Shown piece by piece: positions 1 to 10,168 of a stretch of 64,000 nucleotides of DNA (position 1 is the stretch's first letter; each line of letters opens with the position of its first letter). Origin of the DNA: Saposhnikovia divaricata (taxonomy: Eukaryota > Streptophyta > Magnoliopsida > Apiales > Apiaceae); contig CM071598.1 of NCBI GenBank assembly GCA_036435485.1, positions 173,920,148 to 173,984,147 on the forward strand, given 5' to 3'. The notes beneath the pieces are model-generated. The model saw only the letters and a list, made by a program, of their open reading frames with translations, ran no database searches and had not been told where the DNA came from. A program made the translations under genes and the position numbers.

Positions 1-2
1 GC

Positions 3-872
3 ACATACACGACCTCTGTCACCTCAACCTCAACACCGACACGACCAGATGCTACACCTCAAAGACTAGTAGCTGACCCTGAGATCTTAAAGAAATGGAA
101 GGTTAAGGCTGGCAAAGCCATGTACGCTTTAACTATAGCTGTGGAGGATGAATTTCTATAGCGAATCAAAGACACTCAAACGCTAAAAGAAGCATGGGAC
201 ATATTAACAGGAATTTTCGCCAAGAAGAATGACACGAAATTACAACGGCTCGAAAATGAGCTATTGTCAATCTCCAAGAAAAATATGACCGTGAGTCAAT
301 ATTTCTCAAAGATAAAATCTCTGAGTGATGAGATTTCCAAACTAGATCCAGAAAATGGCATTACACCAACCCGGATGAAAAGAATTATAATACATGGATT
401 AAAGCCGAAGTACAAAAGTATTATCACGGCAACTCGGGTCTGGGCCATCGAGCCAACTTTAGCAGATCTGGAGAATTTGCTAATTAGCGAAGAGGAACTA
501 GACAAACCCATGTCTAGTCAACCAACCATCCGTGAAGAGACGGCTCTTTTCACCAATAGGAGAGACGGTCGAGGACGCGGTCGTGGTCGAGGATAAGGAC
601 GTGGTGCCGGGAGATTCAATAGTCAAGAAAGAGATGTTCGAGGAAACCAAGATAGAGGTTTCCAGTTAGGAGGAACTCGAGGAGCTCAGAATCGGGGTAG
701 TCAGAACCGGTGGCAATAAAAGGATCGTCAAAGTGAGGAATGTTTTAATTGTGGCAAGAAGGGACATTACGCAAGAAATTGCTGGTCTAAGAAAATTGAA
801 GGAAATGTCGCAACATCTTCTAAGAACGAAGACACTGGAGAAGAAGATTGGAACTTCGACACTTCTTTCTTT
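3..872 (+). pseudogene. copia gag remnant (left element)
   Basis: Frame 3 encodes the gag-specific region, with tryptophan- and leucine-rich segments around 90-480, an Arg/Gly-rich stretch at 560-600, and a CX2CX4HX4C zinc knuckle at 741-782. This would be the nucleocapsid part of a retrotransposon capsid protein that packages element RNA. The frame is broken by TAG at 159-161, TAA at 594-596 and TAA at 717-719. The true start is outside the window. Confidence 0.85.
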
Positions 873-2648
873 GTGGAAGAGAAAGACATTGTTGATGCAC
901 GAGGGAAAGGCCCAACAGAAGAAAATGCACTTACTGCTGTATATGAACAGTCAGTCGACTCCAAGAATGATTGGATCGTTAATTCAGGCTGTTTCAATCA
1001 TATGACCGGAGATGAGTCAAAATTGTCGAGCATAACAAAGTACATAGGAGATCGTGTTATCGTAATAGCAGATAACATATATTTGCCAATATCCCATGTT
1101 GGCAAGACGTAGCTGTCACAAAAGTACAGACATGAAGAAATACAACTAGAAAATGTTTATCATGTCCCAGGGATGAAGAAGAACCTATTGTCAGTACCCC
1201 AACTAATAACTTCAGGTAACTATGTACTATTTGGCCCAGATGATGTGAAGGTGTATAAAGAATTAAAAGTCATAGGTACACCTTTCATAGAAGGACAAAA
1301 AATGAAGGCTATCTATGTGATGTCAGCTGAAGAGCCCTATGTAGACAAGGCCAAAAAGAGTGACACAGGCGACTTGTGGCATGCAGGACTCGGGCATGTC
1401 AACTACAGCAAATTGAAGATTATGATGCAAAAGTCAATGTTGAAGGGACTCCCACAAATTGAGATCCGCCATGATACTGTATGTGCTGGATGTCAATATG
1501 GTAAGGCGCATCAATTGCCTTACAAGGAGTCAAAGTTTAGAGGAAAGGAGCCGTTGGAGCTGGTTCACTCAGATGTTCTTGGAAAAATCAAACAACCATC
1601 AACTCGTGCTTATCAATATTTGTTAACCTTCATTGATGATTTTTTGAGGTATGTATGGGTATACTTCTTAAAATATAAAGATGAGGTTTTTGAAAAATTC
1701 AGGGAATTCAAGGACACGGTAGAACGTGAGCTCGGAAGAAAAATCAAGTGCCTTCGCACTGATAATGGAGGAGAATACACTTCAAATGAGTTCAACAACT
1801 ACCTCAAGAAGTTCAACATCCGGAGACAACTCACTTGTGCAAAAACTCCACAACAGAATTGAGTAGCGGAGAGGAAGAACCGCCATCTAGCAGAGAAGTG
1901 TAGAAGTCTTCTACATGTAAAGAATGTTGATACAAGGTTTTGGGCAGAATGCATGAAGACGGTGGTCTATATCAATAACAGGTTACCACAACCAAGGTTG
2001 GAATTTGTTTCACCATTTCAGAAGATGTATAACTTAAAACCAACTGTCAATTATTTCCGGGTATTTGGTTGTGTATGTTATGTGTTTATTGCGGATGAAG
2101 AATGTAGTATGTTTGATAAGAAAGCTATCCGCTGCATTTTTGTGGGATACGACGAACAGAAGAAAGGTTGGAGATGTTGTGATCCTAATACAAACAAGAT
2201 ATATGTCTCACGAAATGTTGTATTTGATGAGGCATCATCATGGTACACAAACAAGGTAGCGTTTCCAGATATACATGAGCTGCAAGAGAAGTTACAAATT
2301 AAGTTACAGTTAGATTCATCTCAAAACAATGGCGATACAGAGGAACCACAATCCCCGACGGATCAATTAGATGTACGATCCAAGTCAAGAAGCCCTTGGA
2401 TAACAGGTGTTCATGAAACACCAGATGAAGTACAGACTAGTCAACCGGAAGAGCAACAACAAGAGCCTTCACAACATCAAGTACGAAGGTCTAACAGAGA
2501 TAAACAGCCAAATCCAAAGTATATAGTTGCTGCCTATGCCGAGGTCAAAGAGCCAACTAACTTTGATGAAGCATCAAAGAGTCCAGAGTGGAGAAAGGCC
2601 ATGGAAGAAGAGATTTGGCACTTAAACAAAATCAAACATGAAATTTAG
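873..2648 (+). pseudogene. copia protease and integrase remnant (left element)
   Basis: The protease active-site region near 970-1010 reads NSGCFNHMTGD where the family has DSGCSNHMTGD, so the catalytic aspartate is replaced by asparagine. A TAG stop follows at 1110-1112. Integrase follows from 1173, with an HHCC-type zinc region (WHAGLGH then CAGC, about 1377-1500) and core catalytic aspartates in HSDV (near 1570) and RTDNGG (near 1760). The core is cut by TGA at 1860-1862, just before the region holding the catalytic glutamate (AERKNR, about 1863-1883), which is still present in the same frame. The integrase C-terminal and linker regions run to a TAG at 2646-2648. Confidence 0.9.
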
Positions 2649-2651
2649 TGC

Positions 2652-4078
2652 CAAAACCTGAAGCTGTTAAACCCATATCCTGTAAATCGGTTTACAAATT
2701 AAAGATTCGTCCAAATGGTACGATCGAGCGATACAAGGCTCGATTAGTTGTTCGTGGGTTTGCTTAGGAATATGGCCTAGATTATGACGAGACATTCAGT
2801 CCAGTGGCAAAGATTACTACAGTTCGTGTCTTACTAGCCATAGCTGCAAGTAAGTCATGGAAATTATGGCAGATGGATGTGAAGAATGCTTTTCCACATG
2901 GAGAACTTGATCGTGACATTTATATTGATCAACCCCAAGGATTTGTGAATCATGAAAAGCCAAAATACTTGTGCAAGTTGAATAAGGCATTATATGGCTT
3001 GAAGCAGGCACCCAGAGCATGGTACGGGAAGATTGCTGAGTTCCTAGTACGAAGTGGTTATCATGTTGCCCCAGCAGATTCGAGCTTGTTCGTGAAATCT
3101 CAAGAGGGAAAATTATCAATTGTCCTTGTATACATAGATGATCTAATCACCACCGGAGATGACAAAGATGAGATTCAACGAATAAGGAAAAACTTATCAG
3201 TTCGATTTCAAATGAAGGAGCTTGGTGAGTTGAAGCACTTCCTAGGATTGGAAGTTGAAAGAACAGAAACTGGTATATTTCTTGGTCAACAAAAATATGC
3301 AAGAGATATCATTCAAAAGTATGGGCTAGCTGAGTGCAAGCCGATCTCTACCCCAATGGAGCCAAACTTAAAGTTGTGTGCCTACGATGGAAAGGACTTG
3401 AAGGATACAAAAATGTATAGGCAAATAGTAGGTAGTCTTATGTATTTGACTTTTTCTAGACCAGACATAGTTTTCGCAGTAGGTGTTGTTAGCAGGTTCA
3501 TGCTGAAACCAAGGAAGACACACCTTGAAGCAGTTAAACGAATTTTGAGATATGTTAAAGGTACAATTGATTGGGGACTCTTCTACAAGAATGGAGTACA
3601 AAGCAAGGTCAGCGGATACTGTGATGCTGATTATGCAGGAGACCATGACACCAGGAGATCGACTACAGGATATGTATTTAATCTTGGGTCAGGAGCTATA
3701 TCATGGTGCAGTAAGAGACAACCTAGTGTTTCTCTCTCAACCACAGAAGCGGAATATAGAGCAGGAGCGATGGCAGCACAAGAGTGTGCTTGGTTGACTC
3801 AACTCTTGAAGGACTTAAACCAACCAACATAAGATGGAGTTCCATTACACCGTGACAATATATCAGCAGTCTGTTTGGCCGAGAATCCGGTCTTTCATTC
3901 TAGGACCAAACATGTCGAAGTACATTATCATTTCTTACGGGAAAAAGTACTTAAAAGAGATATTGACATGAAGGCAGTCACGATTGAAGATCAGGTTGTA
4001 GATACATTTACGAAGAGCTTATCTGCAACAAAGATTTATGAGTTTCGGAAATCACTCGGAATGGAAAGTCGGGTTTGA
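2652..4078 (+). pseudogene. copia reverse transcriptase and RNase H remnant (left element)
   Basis: The reading frame shifts from frame 3 to frame 2 near 2640-2650, a probable single-base indel. A TAG at about 2765 breaks the start of RT. From 2804 a 342-codon open stretch holds the RT motifs MDVKNAF, LYGLKQAPRAWY and the polymerase box YIDD (about 3131-3142). The RNase H domain begins near 3550 with CDADYAGD and STTEAEY, then is cut by TAA at 3830-3832. The last part (HSRTKHVE, to TGA 4076-4078) continues in the same frame. Together these would copy element RNA to DNA; here they cannot yield a full protein. Confidence 0.93.
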
Positions 4079-4085
4079 GGGGGAG
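4077..4085 (+). other. Polypurine tract of left copia element
   Basis: GAGGGGGAG lies directly before the TG of the 3' LTR and overlaps the RNase H stop codon. This is the normal position of the plus-strand primer of an LTR retrotransposon. Confidence 0.8.
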
Positions 4086-4339
4086 TGTTAGAATTCAAAC
4101 CCTTCTAGAATTGTAGGCTAGCCAATATTCAAAGTTAGTAGGCTCATGTTGAAGTCTCACTTAGTAGGCTTGAATTAAATATATGTATATGTAAGCAATG
4201 ATGTAAGCTGGTGTATTTGAAGCCTATAAGAGGCTAGCTGCTGTGATTGTAAAATATACCAAGTGAAGTGAAATAAAAGAGAGAAACATAAGAGTTGTTT
4301 CCAACATTTTGTAGAGAAACACAAGAGTTGTTTCCAACA
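4086..4339 (+). repeat. 3' LTR of left copia element (~254 bp)
   Basis: The LTR begins TGTTAGAATTC directly after the polypurine tract and ends TTTCCAACA, giving TG...CA ends. The last ~60 bp hold a tandem duplication (copies at 4281-4306 and 4314-4339), so an alternative end at 4306 is possible. The TATA-like site and polyadenylation signals are not clearly resolved. The TSD cannot be checked because the 5' LTR is outside the window. Confidence 0.8.
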
Positions 4340-5434
4340 ATACTTTGCAGCCCCTGCTTGTATTTCCGGAATATTTATTGCCTATCGAATGTCATATTGC
4401 GAAACTGGGATCCAGTTTTTACTTTTTAGGAGATAGAATGGGTTTACCGACTTTTGGAATTAAAGGTGCTCAACACACTGATGTTTATATGCTTAGAGAA
4501 TCTGACTTGTTGGATATAGTTCCTAAGTGAAAATAACACCAATGCCGAAAACTATCTGATCAAGACTGGTTCCCTGAATGGCATTAAAAACTTTTCGAAA
4601 GTTTTTGTTGCGGAAAACAAACTTTATGTCCTGTCCAGTATGCCCACTGATACGCAATTTGAAGTTTATTCACCCGAAAGTGAAACTTGGCGAATTTTGC
4701 CTCCTCATCCTTACCCGGAGAATGGAGTGCTTTCTTATGTTGTTGTAGGCAAAACTGTTTACTTTAGCAAAAGAAAGTGGGGAAATCTTGTCATTAGCCC
4801 GCCTCTCTGCCCATATCTATCCTTTCAGGAACCTTGGTTAACATCCCCTCTCGTAATTTCAGGGGATAAAGTTTTTGGTTTTTTAAATGATTCTCTACTT
4901 TACCCAACTATTTGTGCATCTTCCCTCCCACAAAATAATGAATTATCAACTCCTCAATTCATGCGACCATTCAAAGCTCCAGATGATGAATTTTCAAATG
5001 CTCTCGATTCTTCTCGTTGTCCGCATAGAATTGTGAAGGCAGAGAAGTTCTTCTTGGATTACATGATTTCTTTGGATGGGGTAAACGCATTATGTCTTGT
5101 ATCTTATGGAAGCAGCTCTGTGTCTGAGAATGATTGGCTGTCTGTTGATCGCTGCATAAGTTATGCTACTTTGACCTTTTTGAAGTCACCCCTGGTTTTT
5201 ATCACGAGGAATGTGGAAGCAATACCCAAAATGTTGACTATGCAAATGAGAAGATTGATGGAGAGTATGTGGCTACGAGATACTTCAAAGATGAACTTCT
5301 GCACAATGCACAATTTGTTATCAAGACTAGCAGTCTTCACACGTGGGGCCAAATCAAAGCATGTTTTTGCGATTGCTTGTAATTTTGGCCATTATTGTTC
5401 TTTGGACACTCTACTAGGTTTCAATCTCAGATAG
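4340..5434 (+). pseudogene. Kelch / F-box-kelch-like host gene, 3' fragment
   Basis: This is the only host-type coding sequence I can support. A first piece (4345-4530) has kelch-like text (FYFLGDRMG, DVYMLRESD). A second frame from about 4532 to 5434 has typical blade segments (FEVYSPESETWRILPPHPYP, then KTVYFS). The two frames meet near 4528, consistent with one indel. The N-terminal part, where an F-box would lie, is missing, presumably beyond the copia insertion on the left. The reading frame ends ...FNLR then TAG at 5432-5434; those three bases are the first bases of the inserted hAT-like element, and the original TAA sits at 8591-8593. The kelch assignment rests on motif resemblance only, so the exact family is uncertain. 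Confidence 0.6.
5424..5431. repeat. Left target-site duplication of the hAT-like element
   Basis: ATCTCAGA, identical to 8583-8590 on the other side of the element. Confidence 0.85.
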
Positions 5435-8400
5435 GGCTGTAAACGAAACTAGCTGTTAGCGAACAAGCTCGAGCTCGGCTCGTTAAGAGCTCGTTAGGCT
5501 AGGTTCGTTTGCTAAACTAGCTCGAGCTCGAACACGATTTTCTGCTCGTTAAGCAAACTAGCTCAAGCCGAGCTTTTGTCTTGTGCGGCTCGAGCTCGAC
5601 TCGAGATCGTTCGGCTCGAGCTCGGCTCGTTAAGCTCGAAAAAATTTCAAATTTTACAATATTTTCTATAATATAAATTATATAATATACTAGGAACATT
5701 TTTAATTTAAAAGTTACAATAACCATAATTCAAGGTACTGGGCAGTGGCCACATAATATCATAATCATAAATAATAAATCTATTACAAATTCTTTCAACG
5801 ATTACATATTAAAAGGTTCAAACTTCAAAGGTTCTACTTTCTAGAGTTCCCATCCTGCCATCCATATCCGACATGTTCAATAAAATGCAAATTGCAAAGC
5901 GTTGATCCACCATTCCACCTGTTCAATAAAATGCAAAATGTTCAGTTCTGAAAAAAAGCAATTGCATTGCAGATTTGCAGTGACCTTAACCACAGGTCCA
6001 CAGTCCACAAGTCCACAAATACAATGCATATCAAGGCTGCATTTATGTCTGTGTGAATGATAGCTACAGCTTTAAATATAATCATTATGGTTTAAGGACT
6101 GTGGTAGCATGTCGCCAATCAGTCTTACTCTTTCAGACAAGCAAGACATACAAGTAAGAAATGTATAGGACTGAAAGGCCTTGCCTCTCTCACAATAAGA
6201 TAACAGGCACTTAAATCATCAAATTCACTACTAGCTGTAACAGAAGGGAACTTATTTCAGGTGTTCTTCCATCTTTTGCATGTTAATAAAGTCTACCAGT
6301 TGTAAAATTATAGAAGATTGTATTGATTGAAGACTCTGAGACACCGACTTATCTTTCTGTAATCACAAATGGTGTGAATACATAAACTTTAGGAATCCAA
6401 GAGATAACAAGTTGTCATAGCGGACATTTCTAACTAAATTCATGCAGAAGTATAGTCGTGGATATTTTATATTTAGACTTGGAAAAGCATACGTAATCTG
6501 TAATATCCAATATTCCAACAATTCTAGACTTTAGAGGTAGAGTTTACCACAGTGGTGTCATGCTTTCTTTCTTTTATTTCTTTTGCTAGTTTCAATGGTT
6601 TCTTGCATTTTCATCAATGTGTCTTTGATTGAATCCTTATTCTATTTGGTGGTAAAATAGAACTGTATCATGGACTTTGATAAAAATTGATGGTTCCATT
6701 GTCATTCTGTTGCTGCTAAAGAGTTCTGGCCCTGAGGATAAATTAAAAACAACGGACATGCTATCTCTAATCAATCCAAAGGACCCAACAGTTCAAGCCA
6801 CATGCAAATATGCAAAATCTAATCAAAGAATCAAGCTCTAACAATAAGCTCAACAGAAGTCAGATGTTAAAGAATCTTTACACGAAATTAAAATTACTTA
6901 CAAAGAAATATCAGATCTGTCCTTCAATCTAAATGTATCACAATGTCTTTATCGTCCTTCTTCTGCATTTAAAAGATTATTAAACATATACAAAAGTAAA
7001 CATATAGATACATGAATTGTAAGCTTATCGAGGAGAGAATTGAGTACCTGAGAGAGAGAGATTGGTAACAACGGCTGTATGTATTGGTGTGTTATAATTG
7101 AGAGAGAGACCTTTGAATTGTGAGTAACAGCGGAAGTAACTAATGAAAGAAAGATGGAACCAGTACAGAGAGTTTAAATACAGAGAGAGGAAGACCTTTG
7201 AATTGACTTGAGAGAGAGATTTGAATTGTTTGAATTGAACTGAGAGTTTACTTGGGGCAAGAACGGAGAGTGTAATAAAATTGGGGCAACAACCGAGAGA
7301 CTGTGAAAGAGATGTCGATGTTGATAATGATAATTGATAGAGTTCTTAGGAAATAGGAATTAGGTTATTTGATTTGCGGGATGCGGCTATCTTTTTAATT
7401 TTACACTTAGGTAGTATTAGTTTTTAGGTATTTGATTTGGGTCGGGTTATATACTTATATATACTTGGGCCTTGACTAGTGGATTGGAAATTGAATGAAG
7501 GCCTTTTGTTTTCTTAATTTTTATTTTTTATTTTTTATTTTTTGAATTTTTTTTTTTTGAAAATTTGGGAATATCGATAAATTAGATATATCTTGACATC
7601 CGTGCGGTTAAATCGTTGAGAAATATTTTTTAAAAAATAGAAACATCAATTCGTGAAAAAGCACTAGTTACTAGTATTAGTTAGAATAGTAGTGATCTAC
7701 TAAGATCTCCAACCAAATTAATTTTTTATTTTTGGAAAATTTGGGAATATCACTAAATTAGATATATCTTGACATCCGTACAGTTGGATCGTCGAGAAAT
7801 ATTTTTTAAAAAATAGAAACATCAATTCGTGACAAAGCACTAGTTACTAGTATTAGTTAGAATAGTAGTGATCTACTAAGATCTCCAACCAAATTTATTT
7901 TTTATTTTTTGAAAATTTGGGAATATCACTAAATTAGATATATCTTGACATCCGTACGGTTGGATCGTCGAGAAATATTTTTTAAAAAATAGAAATATCA
8001 ATTCGTGACAAAGCACTAGTTACTAGTATTAGTTAGAATAGTAGTGATCTACTAAGATCTCCAACCAAATTAATTTTTTATTTTTTGAAAATTTGGGAAT
8101 ATCACTAAATTAGATATATCTTGACATCCGTACGGTTGGATCGTCGAGAAATATTTTTTAAAAAATAGAAACATCAATTCGTGACAAAGCACTAGTTACT
8201 AGTATTAGTTAGAATAGTAGTGATCTACTAAGATCTCCAACCAAATTAATTTTTTATTTTTTGAAAATTTGGGAATATCACTAAATTAGATATATCTTGA
8301 CATCCGTACGGTTGGATCGTCGAGAAATATTTTTTAAAAAATAGAAATAATAATCCGTGACAAATTAATTGTTCGCGAACAGCTCGAGCTCGGATGGAGC

Positions 8401-8582
8401 CCGGCTCGGATCGAAGCTGTTCGTGAACAACTCGAGTTCGGCTCGGTTCGGTCAAAGCTCGGCTCGGTTCGTTAAGAAATCAGCTCGGTTCGTTAAGATC
8501 AAAGCTCGGCTCGGTTCGTTAAGGTAAAAGCTCGGCTCGGTTCGGTCAAAGCTCGGTTCGGCTCGGTTCGTTTACAGCCCTA
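5432..8582. mobile_element. Non-autonomous hAT-like DNA transposon, 3151 bp
   Basis: Perfect 16-bp terminal inverted repeats (TAGGGCTGTAAACGAA at 5432-5447 and its reverse complement ending at 8582) are flanked by an 8-bp target duplication, ATCTCAGA, at 5424-5431 and 8583-8590. An 8-bp duplication with a (C/T)AGGG terminus is the hAT signature. Both subterminal regions (about 5455-5640 and 8370-8575) are packed with short GCTCGAGCTCGGCTCG-type repeats, as in many hAT non-autonomous elements. No transposase-like ORF is present; the interior is AT-rich, with GA-rich stretches near 7050-7220, and ends in a tandem array. It would depend on a transposase supplied elsewhere. Confidence 0.85.
7559..8365. 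repeat. 176-bp tandem array (four full units plus a partial fifth)
   Basis: The landmark GAAAATTTGGGAATATC starts at 7559, 7735, 7911, 8087 and 8263, exactly 176 bp apart each time. The copies differ by only a few bases. Each unit contains the 16-bp perfect palindrome TATTTTTTAAAAAATA and a CTAGTTACTAGTATTAG segment. The fifth copy breaks down after about 100 bp, where the GCTCG-rich subterminal region of the hAT-like element begins. Confidence 0.93.
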
Positions 8583-8590
8583 ATCTCAGA
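8583..8590. repeat. Right target-site duplication of the hAT-like element
   Basis: ATCTCAGA, identical to 5424-5431. The next bases (TAA, 8591-8593) are the presumed original stop codon of the kelch-like gene. Confidence 0.85.
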
Positions 8591-9942
8591 TAATGTTGTA
8601 TTTTGAATTTGTGTTATCCTGTTAATGATATAAATTTTTGCATCAGTTTGTTCCTTCATTCTAAAGTTGTGACTGCAATTCTGATATATATCCAAGCTAA
8701 CTATACTACTCTACAATGACATTCCCCGAATATGTTTTCATAAGTTAATAAATTCTGGAGAAGTAGTTTCTTTTTAGTCAGCACAACTGCACAAGGATTA
8801 CAAGGTATCTTTCTTGTTGCACATGTAAAAAGAAACACGAGATGCGAAATCGTGGACTTGTTTCTAGCCAGGGACTTATTTGGATTCTGGAGGAGGTGGC
8901 TCATATATATTCTTTCTTTTGAACTAAACTTGCTACTGTAGCTTACAACTGCTATAAAGTTGTAGTTTGTTTTCGATGTAAAGGAGAACATGAGCCAATG
9001 TCAGTTCATTTTGTTTTTCTTAGCATGAAGTTAGGACATTATTTTAAAAATAAATTGTAACGGATCTGGAACTATGTAACTATTAATTTTCCTGTTTCAC
9101 ATTTTGTAGGTTCTGAATCTTGTGACCTAAGTTATCTTAATCAAAAGCTAATAATCTGTCCTTTAAACAATGTTTCATGGCTTCTCATTGGTGACTGGAT
9201 GGTACTAATATTTCTTATTTCTTTTTTAGCTCTCATTGACATTAGTGATTTGCCTACACTTTATATGTTATTAGCAGAACATGCGCTCTGCTCTCTCACA
9301 CCTCTCTGTGCAGTGTGCATGGTTAACAGAGTTAATATTGCAAGCTATTATAGCAAGGGCTGAGCAAAAAACCTAAAGAAAAACTGAAACCCGTAAAAAC
9401 CAAATCATGTAAAACCGAACTAAACCAATACTGAAAAATTAGAAACCGAACCATTTTATATTGTTCTGTTCCAGTTGTAGGTTCCAGCCAAACCGAACTG
9501 ATTAATAAAATAAATAAATAAATTTATGATAAAATTTGTAACTTGACAATGGTCTTTTGTTGTCTGTTTAATATCTAGCTGAAAATCACCTATTCTATCC
9601 TAAATTTTAAATAAAAGCATAAGATCTGAATGCCTATACTGTAGGTTAAGGTGAAAGCCTTTTCACTTTTGTATTTCTCGAAATTATCCACATATGCAGT
9701 GCAAGTCCTCTTGTTGAGCTAACAACATGAGAAACAATGCCCATAAATGTAGGTAGTAGTAATTTTGTGCTAAGCCTCAACAGTTAACGTATACAAGAAA
9801 GAAATATAAAAGGGGCAGAAGGGTCTTTTGACAAAAAAAAAGAGGACACAGGAGTAATAGCACAACAGGAGGGCAGTAAAATAATTCCACCAGAAGAGTA
9901 TTAAAGCAACAGCCAACAAAGAGTGAAGACATCGAATATTTT
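8591..9942. other. Gene-poor AT-rich stretch, presumed 3' flank of the kelch-like gene
   Basis: Only short random ORFs are present. The first part would be the 3' untranslated region of the kelch-like gene. Between about 9357 and 9520 there is a GGGCTGAGCAAAAAACC start followed by AACCGAAC-type motifs, which looks like one end of another hAT-type element, but no matching second end was found. Nothing else is supported. Confidence 0.5.
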
Positions 9943-10143
9943 GTGTTAGGGTTTTGGATTAGGAGAGTACCCACCTCTCGAAAGTGGGCGTGCTATTTTC
10001 AGTTAGGGTTTTATGTCTGTCACTTCAATTGAGTCAATTTGTAATCATTAATTATATAGACGGTAGTTATAAGGGGTTTTATTATTGTGACTGAAATAAT
10101 CTTTGCTACAAACAGTTGTTAATTTAAAGAGTCTCTAGCGAAG
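9943..10143 (+). repeat. Probable part of the 5' LTR of Ty3/gypsy element F
   Basis: This segment lies directly upstream of a primer-binding-site match and of a gag-like ORF, so it should be the end of the 5' LTR. I could not fix the TG and CA ends; a TG at 9945 (TGTTAGGG) is one candidate start, and the LTR could begin as far left as about 9770. The matching 3' LTR is not in the window, so no comparison is possible. Confidence 0.35.
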
Positions 10144-10155
10144 TGGTATCAGTCC
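10144..10155 (+). other. Primer-binding site of element F
   Basis: TGGTATCAGTCC matches the first nine bases of the complement of the initiator tRNA-Met 3' end (TGGTATCAGAGC). It lies 14 bp before the gag start region. Confidence 0.65.
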
Positions 10156-10168
10156 ATCGTAACGATCG

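Larger units (their letters stand above)
1..4339 (+). mobile_element. Degenerate Ty1/copia retrotransposon (Tork/TNT1-94-like), 3' part
   Basis: The gene order gag zinc knuckle, protease, integrase, reverse transcriptase, RNase H is that of Ty1/copia. The 5' LTR and start of gag lie left of the window. The element ends in a polypurine tract (4077-4085) and a short LTR. The coding region is dead: in-frame stops at 159-161, 594-596, 717-719, 1110-1112, 1860-1862 and 3830-3832, plus a frame change near 2640-2650. The wording of the RT and RNase H motifs resembles the TNT1-94 group (family recall, no search run). The element abuts a kelch-like gene remnant on its right, so it probably inserted into that gene. 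Confidence 0.93.

Noticed and set aside
7559..8365. CRISPR-like or satellite array
   Set aside because: Units are contiguous with no spacers, and the array lies within a transposon in a plant genome, so CRISPR is excluded. A genome-wide satellite cannot be claimed from one locus.
8701..8991. 96-codon minus-strand ORF
   Set aside because: AT-rich flank of the kelch-like gene with no protein family resemblance; likely chance.
9357..9520. Second hAT-type element
   Set aside because: Only one possible end (GGGCTGAGCAAAAAACC) and AACCGAAC words were seen; no matching inverted end or target duplication.
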